In this document: positions 34,961 to 47,600 of the stretch, piece by piece
How positions within the stretch are numbered: the first letter of the stretch is position 1
How the letters are laid out: each line of letters opens with the position of its first letter
Assembly: GCA_024500155.1 (NCBI GenBank)
Contig: CM044879.1
Location: forward strand, 38,275,072-38,339,071
Source: Chenopodium formosanum
Lineage: Eukaryota; Streptophyta; Magnoliopsida; Caryophyllales; Amaranthaceae
DNA: 64,000 nucleotides
Reading direction: 5' to 3'
Position numbers and translations under genes: made by a program
Notes under the pieces: model-generated
Database searches by the model: none
The model's input: the letters and a program-made list of their open reading frames with translations, nothing else
Told to the model about the DNA's origin: nothing

Positions 34961-35364
34961 TGAAAATCTTAAATAAATTGATCTGCATAGAAAGTAGAGT
35001 AGAAACTTCTAAGAAATCAATTTTTCAAGGCAAGACTAGTTTTTTAATTAAGCACGATTTATTTTTAGGTCTTGAACCCAAAATGCAAAGGAGCCTATTG
35101 GAAAACAGAACTTGAACATGCAAGTTCTCTAAGAAAATTACAATCCCTTTTATAATATTAAATCTCATTCTCTTTAAAACAATAAAAAAATATGGCTAAT
35201 TAACTTCACTTTATGTTATAAAATTTCAAGTATGTCTCATGAAACCTAAATTTTCTTATGAATCAGGTTAGACACTTTGAGAATTTTTTTACACTCATAC
35301 GGTCGCACCTCATTACCACTTTTTTTACTCGTAATGTTTTTTTTTTTATTTTTACATATTAAAT

Positions 35365-35486
35365 GTCTGTTCTCTTCAACATAATTTTAATTCAGTTTAG
35401 TTCCTAATTTCCTTCTTTTATAAATTATTCAGTTCAGCTCAGCTCCAATGTATTCAATTTAGCTCAATAAATCAAAATTGGTCCTA
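35365..35486. mobile_element. Degenerate Tourist-like MITE
   Basis: CTGTTCTCTTCAAC start, AATTCAGTTTAGTTCC and TTATTCAGTTCAGCTCAGC interior, GGTCCTAAC end. Recognisable as the TTCAG family but strongly decayed. Confidence 0.5.
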
Positions 35487-35540
35487 ACTCTTTTTTTTTT
35501 TTTTGCATTTTTTTTTTTGCATTTTTTTTCACCCTTGTCC

Positions 35541-35588
35541 ATGCACAAATTTTTTTTTTTTTTTTTTTTGACAGAAGTCAATGCACAA
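35541..35588. mobile_element. Micro-retroposon: poly(T)-GACAGAAGTCA
   Basis: ATGCACAA occurs at 35541-35548 and 35581-35588 (12 of 14 bases match if flanks are included). Between them is a T-run ending in GACAGAAGTCA. Confidence 0.55.
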
Positions 35589-35680
35589 TTAATATATCTA
35601 ATTATTAACATTGCAAAATCATAAAATTGAATATTAATAAAATTTACGTTGAAACGATTCAAACATATTCCACATAGAGT

Positions 35681-35748
35681 CGGTTCATATTTACTTAATT
35701 TCAGTTCAGTTCAGTTCAACTTCACCCAGTTCAGTTCAGATCCGTAGA
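35681..35748. mobile_element. Truncated Tourist-like MITE
   Basis: CGGTTCATATTTACTTAATT followed by TTCAG repeats matches the left half of copies at 6154 and 23642. The right half is missing, cut off where the Stowaway element at 35751 begins. Confidence 0.7.
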
Positions 35749-35750
35749 TA

Positions 35751-36076
35751 CTCCCTCCGTGTTTTTTTAAGTGATACATTTTCCATTTCCGGCCGTGTTT
35801 TTTTAAGTGATACATTTCCTTTTTTGGCAAAACAATACATTAAAATATTATGTCTCTCTCATCTCATGGTCCCCACCCAAACCCACTACTACTTTTTTCA
35901 TTATATCTTTCCTCTCACATATATTACTTTTCAATAAACTATTAACCCCACTATCTTTCTTTAACAATTTTTTAATACTCCACTATCCCACTTACCTCTT
36001 ATTTTATTTAAGTCAATTAAATTGCCTAAAACTATATGACGGTCAATATGTATCACTTACAAAAATACGGAGGGAG
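35751..36076. mobile_element. Stowaway MITE with duplicated left end
   Basis: Left end CTCCCTCCGTGTTTTTTTAA, right end AAAAATACGGAGGGAG, TA on both sides. The first part (GTGTTTTTTTAAGTGATACA) is repeated about 40 bases further in (near 35793), so one arm is doubled. Confidence 0.85.
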
Positions 36077-36329
36077 TACGTTTTATCAACCTCATAAAGT
36101 TATAGAAAAGTAATGAAGGAAGTACATTCTCACTCTCATTTTATATTTCAACAAACCCCACTCACAGTTTTACTAGGTATTTTAACAAATTCTACTCAAC
36201 GGCGTAAAATCACATGTAAAAATGTTGCATAAAAAATACGTCATACATTCAATTAGTGACGCTAATAACTGTATGTTTTTTGGTAAAAGATTGAATAAAA
36301 GTGTAAACTTGTGCACTTGTCTGCTGCAT

Positions 36330-36443
36330 CAATGGCGTCGCCTTCACCATCAACAATCTCACCATTGTTAGTGCAACTCTGAGCTGCTTCTACTATAACG
36401 ACGCCCTAATTACCGCCAAATCGCCTTCCACTCCTTCTTAGAG
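36330..36443 (+). other. Probable 5'-UTR exon of PIG-P copy 2
   Basis: Pairs with 28570-28678 by position and by the shared donor GAG/GTAATTTG at 36444. Inferred leader exon; the transcription start is unknown. Confidence 0.45.
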
Positions 36444-37739
36444 GTAATTTGTTTTTCCCCAAATTTAAACTTCCAGATTTCTCGCCGATTATGTTAGGGT
36501 TTTAGGGTTATGTAATCTGAATTCTATTTTGTTTATGTGCTTTTTAATTAAGTTTCTGTTGAATTGTGATTCTTTTTTGGTTTTTGTTTTGATTGGTATT
36601 GTTATTGTTGTTGATTTGGTAAATTGCTATCATAATTTCTGTCCAATTAATAGTGATTTTCTTTTTAGTTGTTACCGATTAAACCTATTTCAGAATGAAC
36701 CAGAAATTAGGTTGTACAGAAGCCAAAAAAAAAACAAAAACAAAAACAAAAAAAAAAAACAAAACCTTGCTCACTCTTACATGTAAGTGACTTTGATAAA
36801 ATTGGCCTTTTGTTATGGAATATGGACTAGCATGTCAGGTGCTATTAGGGGCTGTAATCGTGTCGCATAATAATGGTGAAAGATCTTGAATTTACAAATA
36901 GAAATGATCTCCTCATTGTTGCTATTGGGAGGTGCTGCAAAGGCTGAAATATATGGTGAAATGTGACCAGTAAGTGATTAGCAATTTGGGTCAACAGCTC
37001 AATTCTAGAAGCTCTGTTGTCCTCAATGTGGTATCAACTGCCAGATCAGCCTGCAGCACTTTATCGAGTTGTGGGGGGTTGTAAACTTTGTTACAAGTTT
37101 AATCAAGCATCAAGATTGGGTTATTGTGTGCACAACAATTTTGCTAAATTACTGACAGTGCTACGGATTTTAAATATCATTGTTAACTGAAAACGACAAA
37201 CTGGCAATAGAGAACGACACTTTGAAGTTTGAAGGAATTCAGATGGTAGCTAATTTAAAATGTTTTAGTGCGTGATGGAATAAAAACAATCTTGTTACCT
37301 TACCTAGCTGGTTAAAGTCTGTTTGTGTTGTAACTTTTATGTATTTGTATGCTACTAGTTTTGCTTTAATAGATGCAAGCTGGGACTTTGTAAAATATTG
37401 AACTCCATGATCCTTAACCTGCAAGTCCACATATATGGTTTTTTTTTTATAATCATATTATGGAATTGTTTCTTGGAAAAAGTATACTCTGTACAAACAT
37501 ACTTTATTTGATAAAAAGGAATGCATGATCCTTTTTTTTTATTTTTATTTTTTTATTTTTTAATTTCTTATCTGGTAATCTTAGTTAGTTTGACCAAGCC
37601 CTTTCATGTCTAGTGGAATTGTCATTTGAGGGAAGTGACGTGTTTCTATTCATGCTAATGCTGACTTCAGGGTGCAGAAAGCGACTATGCAAGTAACTTA
37701 TTGCTGAGGTAGAAGAGTATTAGATTCATATAGGTGCAG

Positions 37740-39105
37740 TACCTAACAGTCTTCAACTTAGGTTTACAGGTACGAGCTAATTTGATTCATAGGTGCAAGC
37801 AACTTTGTTTATGGGTGCGTACTAAACAAATCAAGGCTTAGGTTTCTGCAAGAACATTCTAGTTAGATATGTACTGTATTCTATTGATGGTGTTTCTGAT
37901 CTGAATTTGTTAGGCAGCATATGCTAGCTGTTAGATTTTATGATTTTCTGGTCTGAATTAGCTCTCATCTCCAAAATAGAACGCAGAAGGCCAAAACCAA
38001 TTGTGATACTATCACCAAACACTATGATTAACAAAGTAGATTACTCACTACAGCAACCCTTATCCACTTAGACTTCCCCATCCCACTGCTCTTTCAACCC
38101 ATTTCCTCCAAATCAACTGAGGATCCAAACTTTGTCCTGTAAATCTCAGCGGCATTTCTAAGCCGACAATCCTCTTTATATTCCCTCAATGTATGTATTT
38201 GAAGCTTCTGGAGCAGTATGAAGTAGGGGAATGTATTGGCATATAAGGTGCTCCATGACTGCACCAAGCAAGTATAAGACTGGTGAAAGACCCTTTATAA
38301 AAAATTGATTTCAAAAAGAGAAACAAGTGTGAGGAGAGAGATATGGGCATATGGCTGCTTGTCTTCAAGGGTCATAGCCTAATAGGAGAATTGTGGGAAC
38401 TATGCCGATAAAAATTTTATGACCTCCTTTCGGTGGGCCCAGTTTGCTTGTAAAGGGAGATAGAAATAGGCAGGTAGGTTACTTTTAGGGGTATTGACTG
38501 GGAATGCGGGGTTTGATATGTTGCGTGGTAATTCGTGAGGTCTCTTTTCTGATTTTTGAGCTGAATTTGAGCAATGAGGTGACAAATTTAGAGGGTGTGA
38601 GATATTGGGACATTTGGGAGATACGAGCCAATTTGAATGAGAGAAGAATCTGATAATTTGATGATGATGCTACATGGGTAGTTGTAGATGATGTTGTTTA
38701 AGAAGTATCAAATTTGGCTTTTGTGATGCTGATATGGAGCAACTTGGTTCATATGGAAATATTTTTATTTAAATTATGTTGATTATTCTATTATAGATCA
38801 CTCTTTTAAATGTTTTGGATTTGCTTTTTGTGAAAGTTTAATAAAAGCATGAAGAACATGTAATTATGTAAATTATCACAATTGTAAATGATCATGGTAT
38901 ACAAACGAAAAAGTTAGAGAGATTATAACAGTTGATGTTTGCTCCTCCTTTTTCTTCCTGTTAGAATTATAAAGAAATATGAATGAAGGAAGTTTTCTTT
39001 AATATAATGACAAGCAGATTGATTATGTAGACTGTGAGTCTGTGACTACAGCTGCACTGACAGCTTAGTAGCTTATCATCTGTATTGCTCTGTATTCTTT
39101 ACCTT
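37740..39105. other. About 1.4 kb present only in intron 1 of PIG-P copy 2
   Basis: The flanking intron is alignable with copy 1 (CAAG.AACTTATTGCTGA at 29652 and 37690; CTTCAGATGG and TTCAGATGGTTG at 29751 and 39116), but this block has no counterpart there. No TIR, LTR or coding domain was recognised, so it is either an insertion in copy 2 or a deletion in copy 1. Confidence 0.5.
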
Positions 39106-39243
39106 TTTATTGGAAGTTCAGATGGTTGTAAATAGGTAACAGAACGCGGATCTTGATGATTTCAAAATTGCTCATATTTTAGATACGTAAGTGAATTCAG
39201 CTTGTATTTGATGGGTCTGATAGGTGGTGTACCAAAGAACAAG

Positions 39244-40485
39244 ATGGAGGATCCTCCTCCTGTTAATAGCCCAAGAAGAGTTCTCCGCCTATCAAGGAAA
39301 AGGAAAGGTGCTGGCTCTTTCTTAAATGTTGATAATAAAGCTTCTGGATTGGGTGTATCTGGTCAACATGGTCCAAAACCAGCTGAAGTATATGGCTTTG
39401 TGGGTTCTATAACAACTATTGTTGCAACAGGTACAGTTAACCGTCGTGTCATTGTCTCATGGATTATTCTGCTTGTGATTTGTTTGAGCTTCTTGAAATA
39501 AATAAATCTGCTGAGATCTGCATATGTTGTGTTCTTTTTTCTTGGTATTTACTAACAGAACTTTTGTTATATTTGTTGAACAGCTATATTCTTCATATGG
39601 GCATATGCTCCTGAGCATTGGTTGCATTCTATTGGGATCTTCTACTATCCTAACAGGTGAGCTGTGCACTTCTTAAACTTTGACTGTAAATAAACTAAGC
39701 ATAATCTATAAGAGCACTCTCTACTACCTCATCTAGCAATGCCTCCATGGCTTAAACAGAGGCATACGAGCTCTCAGAAGAAGAGTTAAAACCTTACTAG
39801 GAAAGGATTTTTTTAGTATGGCAGCAAAGAACGCAAGTCATCGTGTTCTTTATCCCCTTGCCTTGAAACCCTTGATGCATCAAGCCTTAGGCATTGGAGA
39901 ACAAATACTGTGTTGGCAAGCAAGTTAATAGTCTACTTTTAATGCTGCTTGACGAGTGTTGGTGACACTATAACCTTGCTATTGAACCTGCTGCACATGC
40001 ATCAGTGCATGGTCATTTAGAGTTCTAGGGCTATCCTTTGTGTGATTTCAGTTAAGAGTTTCAAGTTCTACGGTTCTACCACAGTTGAACGCCAACCTAT
40101 ATGGAAATATGCTAATGTTTGTTTCTCATTCTAGGTACTGGGCTGTAGCTGTACCAACGTATTGCATGGCCATTATAGTCTTAGGACTGGCATTTTATAT
40201 AGGCCTCAACTTTATGGCAACTCCTTCCCCAACTTCCTTGAATGTGATTTACGGTAAGCCAACTTTTCCTGCTGGAAACCAAGTCAAACTTCCCTGAATG
40301 TTTCCTCTATCCTGCATTGTAGAGATTAGTTATGACTTTTAATGCTGTTTTGCTTGACAGATGAGCACAGCAGAGACCCACAAAGTTATATGACATCAAC
40401 TGTTGAAGATGATCAGCCTATTGAACCTATCTCGGATATTGGCATCAACCAAATAAATAAGCTTATGTTTAGAGACTTGAAATGA
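39244..40485 (+). CDS. PIGP: PIG-P, subunit of GPI N-acetylglucosaminyltransferase, copy 2
   Basis: Coding exons 39244-39430, 39584-39656, 40135-40253, 40361-40485 have the same lengths and phases as copy 1; 167 codons plus TGA, no disruption. Differences from copy 1 are scattered and mild (for example PPPVNSPRRVLRLSRKRK in the N-tail and PSR changed to PNR before the second TM segment). The signature AEVYGFVGSITTIVATAIFF and both TM segments are unchanged. Same predicted role in the ER GPI-GlcNAc transferase. Intron 1 runs from 36444 to 39223 and is longer than in copy 1. Lies convergent with the disrupted CHRK1-like gene, repeating the arrangement of block 1. Confidence 0.95.
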
Positions 40486-40904
40486 CAATTGTATATGTTG
40501 ACATCAGTGGACTAAGTCGTCTCATGTAGATAATATCTGGGTAAGTGGTTTTGCTGATAGCCCATTGCATTGCTTGGCTGATTATTGTAGTATTTGTGTG
40601 AATGTGAAGGTAGGCTGCGTTAATTTGTTGAAGGCCAACTCTCAATAACATTGAGTGATCAGTAACATGTAAGCATGCTCTTTTCTGCCTTTTGCTACAT
40701 GCATGAATGAATGAATGAAGTAAGGATTCTTTTTTAGAGTTATTGAATTAAAAGAGTTGCCTCTGCTTGATTTAGATTAGTGATATCTTGCATGCTTGAG
40801 GGACTAATTATACATTACATTTATAATCCTGCTAACTCAAAATAAGTTTAGCATTAATTCTACAAAACAAACGGAAATTGAGGAGAATCAGGGGAAATAG
40901 AACA

Positions 40905-43900
40905 TTATCGAGGTTCAAGCTCAGATATTACTGAATCATAATTAAAATTATTCAGATGTTGCGAGCATGGAGTTGGCTCCGCATCTGCATCTGGTTTGGT
41001 AGAAAAGGCCGGTCTTTTTGGGATCATAATGTGTTCAATTTCGTTATTGAGAATGGCTGAAATCTCCAGCATGGATGGTCTGTCTTCCTGCTTTTCTTGA
41101 ACACATAATAGAGCAATTTGCATACATCTCATTAGCTTATATTTGATATTTGAATCGTCTAATGCTGCATCCACAAATTCCATACCTTCATCTTGTTTCC
41201 ACAACTCATATGCCTGATAAATTCATTTAACAACCATAGAAGTTATGTCTGATATATGTGAAATATATAGATTTTTCATATACAGAAATCAGCCACTAGA
41301 TAAATTATGCTGCCTAATGACTTACATATTCCAAGAGGTTGTATCCTTCATTAGCACCGTAGAATTGGTTATTTCTCTTACCACTTATGATTTGTAGCAG
41401 CAGCACTCCAAAGCTATAAACATCATGTTTTCTGGAGTATACTCCTTGCTTCACATACTCCGGAGGGACATATCCACTGCCAAAATATGATTAATTTGTT
41501 CCGACTATAACCTAAATAATTGGTAAATAACAAGAATACAAGCATAACCATATACTCACTATGTTCCTACAATCTTGCTTGTATTTGCTTCATATTCGTC
41601 TGTTTCGAATATTCTAGCCATGCCAAAGTCTGAAATTTTAGGATTTAAATCTTTGTCAAGTAAAATATTACTAGCCTTTAGATCTCGATGAATGATCGTT
41701 AGCCTCGAGTATTCTTGCAGGTACAGAAGGCCTTGAATAATTCCTTCAATGATGTGAGCACGAATTTCCCAGTCGAGCTGTAAACTTTTCTCAGGATCTG
41801 CAACATTTTAAAAGACACAGAAAGGAAACTATAAGCTGGAAGAACACTATGGTTATGCTCACTAGCTAGATTTGCTGTCATCATAAAACTTAGTTGAACA
41901 ACAGCTATACCGAAGAGGTAGAAATCCAAGCTGCTATTTGGAAGGTATTCGTAAATAAGCATCTTTTCTTCTCTTTCCACGCAAAATCCCATCACCTTAA
42001 CCAAGTTTACATGTTGAAGTCTTGCAGTGATTATTACTTCATTCTTGAACTGCTCAAATCCTTGCTTTGATGCTTTTGAAAGTCTCTTAACTGCAATTTC
42101 CTGTCCTGTCTTTAATTTGCCCTAGAAATGAGGATAAGACTATGTTTAGGCTGTATTTAAATGAAGGGACGAGGAGGGAAAATGCTATTCTAGAAAGGAT
42201 TTCTTTCCAACCAAACACAACCTTATTCGCTTATTAGAAGGAAAAAAATTTGACATGATCTCCATTATTGGTTTCAAAAACTTCTATGTTTCTAGAGGTA
42301 TTTCTTCTCCGTCTTTCCTCAGACACACGCATAAAAAAGCAGTATACTCCTATAATCTAAAATGACACAATGTGTAGTTTGTATACCTTGTAGACTGGTC
42401 CGTATCCACCCTCTCCAAGCTTCTTGTAAAATGAAAAATTATCTGTGGCCTCATTAATATCCTCAAAACCGAATGCTTTTACATCAGGTGAATCATAACT
42501 GAAGGTTCAAGTGTCTGTTGTTATAGATCCTATAAACACAGCACCTGAACAGAAATTAGAGGAATAAAAATGATTATAATCTTAATATCATGAGATTGTT
42601 TTGTCATCTCCTAGAATCAAATGATCTCCAAAATTTATTCTGCCAAACCTGTCATACTTTAACTGTACTTACTGCCATAATTAAGAATTCTTGCTCTGAG
42701 AATATAGAAGATTAAGCTGAGACAGCAGATAATGGCTACAGGAACCAACACCTTTACTAAAAGTAGCCTTTTATTGAGCTGATTCCCACCTGCTATTTCA
42801 GCTGATAAATGTATTCCATGTTATTGTGCCACTACAGTATGAAATAGGAGATAAATCATTCAGAATGATATACTAACAATTTGAATTACCTGCAGCCTTA
42901 GAGAGGACCCAGTTATCGTCGTTACCAACTTGATAGACATTGTACCCGCGAAGGCCTTTCTTCTGAGCATACGAAACCTTGGTTTTAATTGCATCCACAT
43001 CGTTGAAGCCTACCCAGAAAGACCCAAAAGAGCAAGTATTCTCAACATATGTAGAGTTGTACACAATCTTAGTCGCATAACTCTTCACATAGTTCTTGAT
43101 CCATTGGTAACCCAATGACCCATCTGGATTGATTCCTGGACCTGAAGCTGGAGCTCCAATCTGGTTATCTTTTGGATTTAGAAGGGTCCATACCCAGCCA
43201 TGGTAAGGCATCCCTATCAAAATCTTGTTTGCTGGTAGACCTTTACTTATCCATTGGTTGAGGCCATAGTCAGTACAAGCATGAGGATCATAAGGGTCAT
43301 ACAATGCAGCATGAGGGTGAGCAAATTTGTATTGTTCGGGCACAAAATAATCAAATGACATCATATGAACCCAATCAAAGTTCCTCTGGATTGCATCCAC
43401 AGGGAAATCAACTATGACGGTACCATCCTTTTGATCATGATCAAAAGTAGAGGTTGTAGGCAAGTAATGGATGCCCATGCTTAAGATTAATCTTTTAACA
43501 GAATGATCTACAGCAGACCGCCACTCATCGAAGAGTTTTGCCATGTTTAAGGAATCAGAGGTGGTGTTGGGCAGAAAACAACAGATATCTAACCCATTAA
43601 AACCATAACTTAAGGCTGTTTGAATGGAGGAGTTGATGAAAGACTTCCTAGAGGAAGAGTTGGAGATCATAGATAAGAAAGTGGGTGTAATACTGTGATC
43701 TCCTATGGAAAGAAGTGTTTGGATTGTAGGGTTGTTGCGTTTGACAGTGTTTGTGAACGAAGCAACATATTGTACATCAGATGAAGGGATGGAAAGTTGG
43801 TAAGTGGTGGAGTTTATGCCCGCGAAAGCACAATAGAGGTGGATGAAGAGAGAAGAATCAACATCAGGAGCCGGAAACTCGCTAACTGTTAACCAGTAAC

Positions 43901-44030
43901 CTGACTTGATCCAAGATGTGTCAAATTTATCAGTTGCATCGCCATAGTAGGCTAATGTATGAATCAATTGCACTAGTAATAGCATGAATTTCATTAGTTT
44001 GTTAATTGTAAAACCCATTGAAACTTTCAA
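40905..44030 (-). pseudogene. CHRK1-like receptor kinase copy 2, interrupted by one in-frame TGA
   Basis: Exons on minus: 44030-42890, 42789-42673, 42529-42387, 42121-41911, 41797-41560, 41476-41326, 41213-40905. Exons 2-6 have exactly the lengths of copy 1 and all splice sites are kept. Without the stop it would be 769 residues. In exon 3, codon 427 is TGA (42509-42507), where copy 1 has CAA; no alternative acceptor avoids it. As written the product is a 426-residue protein with signal peptide, GH18-like ectodomain (again NGLDICCF in place of the catalytic motif), TM segment and a tail of about 10 residues, without kinase. Downstream kinase motifs (GEGGYGPVYK, HRDLKASN, DFG) are intact, so the stop is recent, tolerated, or an error. 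It could be a decoy receptor rather than a dead gene. Confidence 0.85.
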
Positions 44031-44660
44031 GTCAGTTGTGGATTGTCTTCCTAATTAATACTTCGTACAAAGGTACGATTGTACAATCATATTGCAATTA
44101 AGGAGAGCAAGTCTAATTGTCCTTCACATGAATTAATTCAATTACATGACTTGTTTTTTTCCTTGACTCAGTCTTTTATACTGTTCTAGAGACTTGTCAT
44201 CAATCAAATATCTAAAGCTAATTTGAAATTAACTTGTACTATTATACAACTAACTTGCAATTTCACTTTCGAGTAAATTGTACAGTTCTCTAGAGTTCAT
44301 TCATAGTCTACTACTTCATACTCCCTCCGACCCTTAATACAATGCCTCTTTTGAGCATTTATTCCTCACATGATAAAAAGAAAGAGGCATTGTATAAAGG
44401 GACGGAGGAAGTAGTTTCCAATTACTTTCGAATTGGCACCAAACTAAGTAGGGGTAAGATAGACTCCAAAACCTTGTCACCTACATGCTCTTCATGAATG
44501 ATGCGTCTCAGGACTCGCAACTATAGAAACAAACTTTGAGCATTAATTCACATCAAAGCATGTAATTTTTTTGGATTTTGATCCATTCATTTTAATTTGC
44601 ACTTTTTAGGCTATGTTCACAGTTCACTTCACCTTATTATTAATGAGCTGAAAAGTAATG
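44031..44660. other. Upstream region of CHRK1-like copy 2
   Basis: Not alignable by eye with the upstream region of copy 1. Holds a Stowaway element (44321-44411) and then runs into the satellite array. A TTGACTC (W-box-like core) occurs near 44164. Confidence 0.5.
44321..44411. mobile_element. Stowaway-like MITE upstream of CHRK1-like copy 2
   Basis: CTCCCTCCGACCCTTAATAC at the left, TATAAAGGGACGGAGGAAG at the right, TA flanks. Same family as 29086-29169, in opposite orientation. Confidence 0.88.
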
Positions 44661-47600
44661 TCCGTCGTGTAGCTTGATTTTAAGAAATCAATGCAGCTTG
44701 TAATCGGGTAAATTGACTATTTAAAGGCATATTGGATGGTTTTATCCACCCAAATGGGCTCCCAAAGGGTATTAGGGTCAATGGTAATCATCTCGGCGAT
44801 TGTTATTTCCAGTCCAAAAAAGTCAAAAATTGTCAAAATTGAAAGCTATTATCCACGCTTTTTGAAGATTTTTGGAGATTATGGGGCCCGGTGGCGGAAA
44901 GTGTTGAGATTCTAGGGAATACATCACAAGGTCATATAATACCGTTTGGAACCATATATGACCATTATATATTGTCATATATGTCCGTGGTGTAGCTTGA
45001 TTTTATGAAATCGGTGCAAGTTATAATCAGGAAAATTGACTGTTTAAAAGCATATTGTATGGTATTATCCACCCAAACGGGCTCCCGGAGGATTTTAGGG
45101 TTCATAGTAATCATTTCGGCAATTGTCATTTCCGACCAAAAAAGGTCAAAAATTGTCAAAATTGAAGGCTATAATCCACACTTTTTGAGGAATTTCGGAG
45201 GTTACGGGGCCCAGTGGCGAAAAGTGTTGAGATCCTACGGGATACATCTCAAGGTCATATAATGTTGTTTGGATCTATATATGACCATTACATGTCATCA
45301 TAAATGTCCGTGGTGTAGCTTGATTTTATGAAATCAGTGCAAGTTGTAATCGGGTAAATTAACTTTTTAAAAGCATATTGGATGGTTTTATCCACCCAAA
45401 TGGGCTCCCAGAGGGTATTAGGTCAATGGTTATCATCTCGGCAATTATTATATCCAGCCCAAAAAAAAGTAAAAAATTGTCAAAATTGAAATCTATTATC
45501 CACGCTTTGGAGGAATTTAAGAGGTTACGGGCCTGGTGGCGAAAAGTATTAAGATCCTAGGGGATACATCTCAAGGATATATAATGTCATTTGGAACCAT
45601 ATATGACCATTATATGTTATCATAAATGTCTGTGGTGTAGCTTGATTTTATGAAATCAATGCAAGTTGTAATCGGGATAAATCGACTACTTAAAGGCATA
45701 TTGGATGGTTTTATCAACCCAAATGGGCTCCCGAAGGAAATTAGGGTCCATGGTAATCATCTCGGCAATTGTAATTTCCGGCCCAAAAAAGTCAAAAATT
45801 GTCAAAATTGAAGCTATTATCCACGCTTTTTTGGGAATTTAGGAGGTTTCGGGACCCGGCGTCGGAATGTCTTGAGATGCTAGGGGATACATCTCGGGAT
45901 CATATAAAAACGTTTGGAACCATATATGACAATTATATGTTGTCAAAAATGTCCGTGGTGTAGTTTGATTTTATGAAATCAGTGCAAGTTGTAATCGTGT
46001 AAATTGACTGTTTAAAGGCATATTGGATGGTTTTATCCACCGAAATGGGCTCCCAGAGGGGATTAGGGACTAAGGTAAAGATCTTGGCAATTTTGATTTT
46101 CGGGCGAAAAAAATTCAAAAAATTCCAAAATTGAAGGCTATTATTCACGCTTTTTGAGGAATTTCGGAGGTTACGGGGTCCGGTGGCGAAAAATTTTGAG
46201 ATCCTACGGGAGATATCTCTAGGTCATATAATGTCGTTTGGAACCATATATGACCATTATATGTTGTCATAAAAGTCCGTGGTGTAGCTTGATTTTATGA
46301 AATCGGTGCAAGTTGTAATCGAGTAAATTGACTTTATAAAGGCATATTGGATGGTTTTATCAAACCAAATGGGCTCCCGGAAGGTATTAGGGACCATGGT
46401 AAACATCCCGGCAATTTGTATTTTCTGGCGAAAAAAGGTCAAAAAAATCCAAAATTGAAGGCTTTATCCACACTTTTTGAGAAATTTTGGACATTAAGGG
46501 GCCCGGTGGAGAAAAGTGTTGATAACCTAAGGGATACATCTCAAGGTCATATAATGCCATTTGGAACCATATATGATCATTATATGTTGTCTTAAATATC
46601 CATTGCGTAACTTGATTTTATGAAATCCATGCAATTTATAATCGGGTAAATTGACTGTTTAAATAAATATTGGATGGTTTTAACTACCCAAATGGGCTCC
46701 TGGAGGGTACTAGGGTCCATGGTAATCATTTAGGCAATTTTAATTTCCGGCCCAAAAAAGTCAAAAATTGAAGCCAATTATCCATGCTTTCTGAGAAATT
46801 TTGGAGGTTTCGGGATCTGGTGTCCGAAAGTCTTGAGATGCTAGGCAATACATCTTGGGCTGATATAATGACATTTGGAACCATATATGACCATTATATG
46901 TTGTCAAAAATGTCTGTGGTGTACCTTGATTTTACAAAATCAGTGCAAGGTTGTAACCAAGTAAATTGAATGTTTAAAGGCATATTGGATGGTTTTATCC
47001 ACCCAAATGGGCTCCTGAGGATATTAGGGTCCATAGTAATCATCTCTCTAATTGTTATTTCCGGCCCAAAAAAGTCAAAAATTGTCAAAACTGAAGGCTA
47101 TTATCCACGCTTTTTGAAGAATTTTGGAGGTTTCGAGACCCGGCGTCGGAATGTCTTGAGATGCTAGGGGATACATCTCGGGGTCATATAGAAACGTTTG
47201 GAACTATATATGACCATTATATGTTGTCAAAAATGTCCGTGATGTAGTTTGATTTTATGAAATCAGTGCAAGTTGAAATCGGGTAAATTGACTGTTTAAA
47301 GGCATATTGGATGGTTTTATCCACCCAAATGGGCTCCCAGATGGTATTAGGGACCATGGTAAACATTTCGACAATTTTGATTTCCGGGCGAAAAAAATTC
47401 AAAAAAATTTAAAATTGAAGGCTATTATTCACGTTTTTTGCAGAATTTCGGAGGTTACGGGGCCCGGTGACGAAAAGTGTTGAGATCGTAAGGGATTTAC
47501 TCAAGGTCATATAATTCCATTTGGAACCATCTATATGACCATTATATGGTGTCATAAATGTCTGTGGTGTAGCTTGATTTTATGAAATCAGTGCAAGTTA

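Larger units (their letters stand above)
34961..36329. other. Junction region between the two duplicated blocks, filled with MITE remnants
   Basis: Holds a degenerate Tourist-like copy (35365-35486), a poly(T) micro-insertion (35541-35588), a truncated Tourist-like copy (35681-35748) and a Stowaway element (35751-36076). No gene was recognised. Confidence 0.6.

Noticed and set aside
41881..42004. Separate short kinase gene starting at VKVMGFCVE in copy 2
   Set aside because: It is exon 4 of the CHRK1-like gene; the apparent extension is intron read-through.
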